DNA from: Oscillospiraceae bacterium
GTDB lineage: Bacteria > Bacillota > Clostridia > Oscillospirales > Acutalibacteraceae
NCBI GenBank assembly: GCA_902766855.1
Contig: CACXFE010000100.1
Coordinates: 1-12,004 of the forward strand
DNA length: 12,004 nt
Reading direction: 5' to 3'
Shown: positions 11,819 through 12,004 of the stretch, piece after piece
Numbering within the stretch: position 1 is the stretch's first letter
How the letters are laid out: every line of letters starts with the position of its first letter
Notes under the pieces: generated by a model
The model's input: only the letters and a program-made list of their open reading frames with translations
Database searches by the model: none
What the model was told of the DNA's origin: nothing
Made by a program: the position numbers and the translations under genes

Positions 11819-12004
11819 TTACTTAGCCTTCTCGACTATCTCAACCACGCGCCAATTTTTATCCTTGGAGAGCGGTCTGGTCTCCATAATAAGAACTCTG
11901 TCGCCTACGCCACAGGAATTATTCTCATCATGAGCTTTCAGTCTGATAGTATTCTTGATGATCTTCTTATAGAGCGGATGCTTTACATTGTCTTCAATCG
12001 CGAC
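11819..12004 (-). CDS. rpsQ: 30S ribosomal protein S17, C-terminal part (5' end outside window)
   Basis: Only the last 61 codons and a TAA stop are in the window; the frame is open to the right edge. The translation includes HPLYKKIIK, LKAHDEN, GDRVLIMETRPLSKDK and ends WRVVEIVEKAK. This is the classic C-terminal half of S17, an OB-fold primary binding protein of the 16S rRNA 5' domain. S17 is usually about 85 residues, so roughly 25 N-terminal residues lie outside the window. It is followed after 22 nt by rplN, the order rpsQ-rplN of bacterial spc operons. The identification is secure; the start cannot be seen. Confidence 0.97.
   Translation of the reverse strand, partial: VAIEDNVKHPLYKKIIKNTIRLKAHDENNSCGVGDRVLIMETRPLSKDKNWRVVEIVEKAK

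Noticed and set aside
1..12004. A new defence, mobile or biosynthetic system
   Set aside because: Apart from the last two genes, every coding region is a standard ribosomal-cluster gene in a standard order. No direct-repeat arrays, transposase, integrase or toxin-like genes were seen.

Overview
The window is a core stretch of the spc and alpha ribosomal-protein operons of a Gram-positive bacterium, read entirely from the minus strand. Transcription runs from high to low coordinates. It most likely comes from a member of the Bacillota (Firmicutes), class Clostridia. The reasons are: near-perfect AAGGAGG-type ribosome binding sites before almost every gene; the order secY-adk-map-(KOW gene)-infA-rpmJ-rpsM-rpsK-rpsD-rpoA-rplQ, with rpsD inside the cluster; a zinc-type S14; an adenylate kinase with a four-cysteine zinc LID; and a small two-helix membrane protein of a type I associate with clostridial genomes. 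I cannot name the genus.

Region 1 (about 12004 down to 7729) is the spc part: rpsQ (3' part only), rplN, rplX, rplE, rpsZ, rpsH, rplF, rplR, rpsE, rpmD and rplO. Gaps are 11 to 25 nt except for a 71-nt gap between rpmD and rplO, which holds two tandem GC-rich stem-loops. Region 2 (7729 to 4561) joins protein export (secY), nucleotide supply (adk), N-terminal processing (map), a small KOW RNA-binding protein and initiation factor IF1 (infA). Several junctions here overlap. Region 3 (4529 to 1571) is the alpha part: rpmJ, rpsM, rpsK, rpsD, rpoA and rplQ, with an 81-nt rpsD-rpoA spacer that carries an 8-bp hairpin. A strong, probably bidirectional terminator at about 1433-1488 closes the cluster.

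Region 4 (1365 to 87) is not ribosomal. It holds a 106-residue two-helix membrane protein of unknown function, then an Mrp/NBP35-type iron-sulfur carrier ATPase with its own well-formed sigma-A-like promoter. That promoter overlaps a 19-nt perfect dyad that could be an operator. Bases 1-86 hold no gene, only a long imperfect stem-loop directly after the mrp stop codon.

Together regions 1 to 3 form one growth-rate-linked unit: ribosome parts, the SecY channel, formyl-Met-peptide processing, IF1 and the RNA polymerase alpha subunit. I found no mobile element, CRISPR array, tRNA or rRNA. I see no clear sign of a novel multi-gene system. The most useful leads are the non-coding structures and the two genes beyond the operon end.
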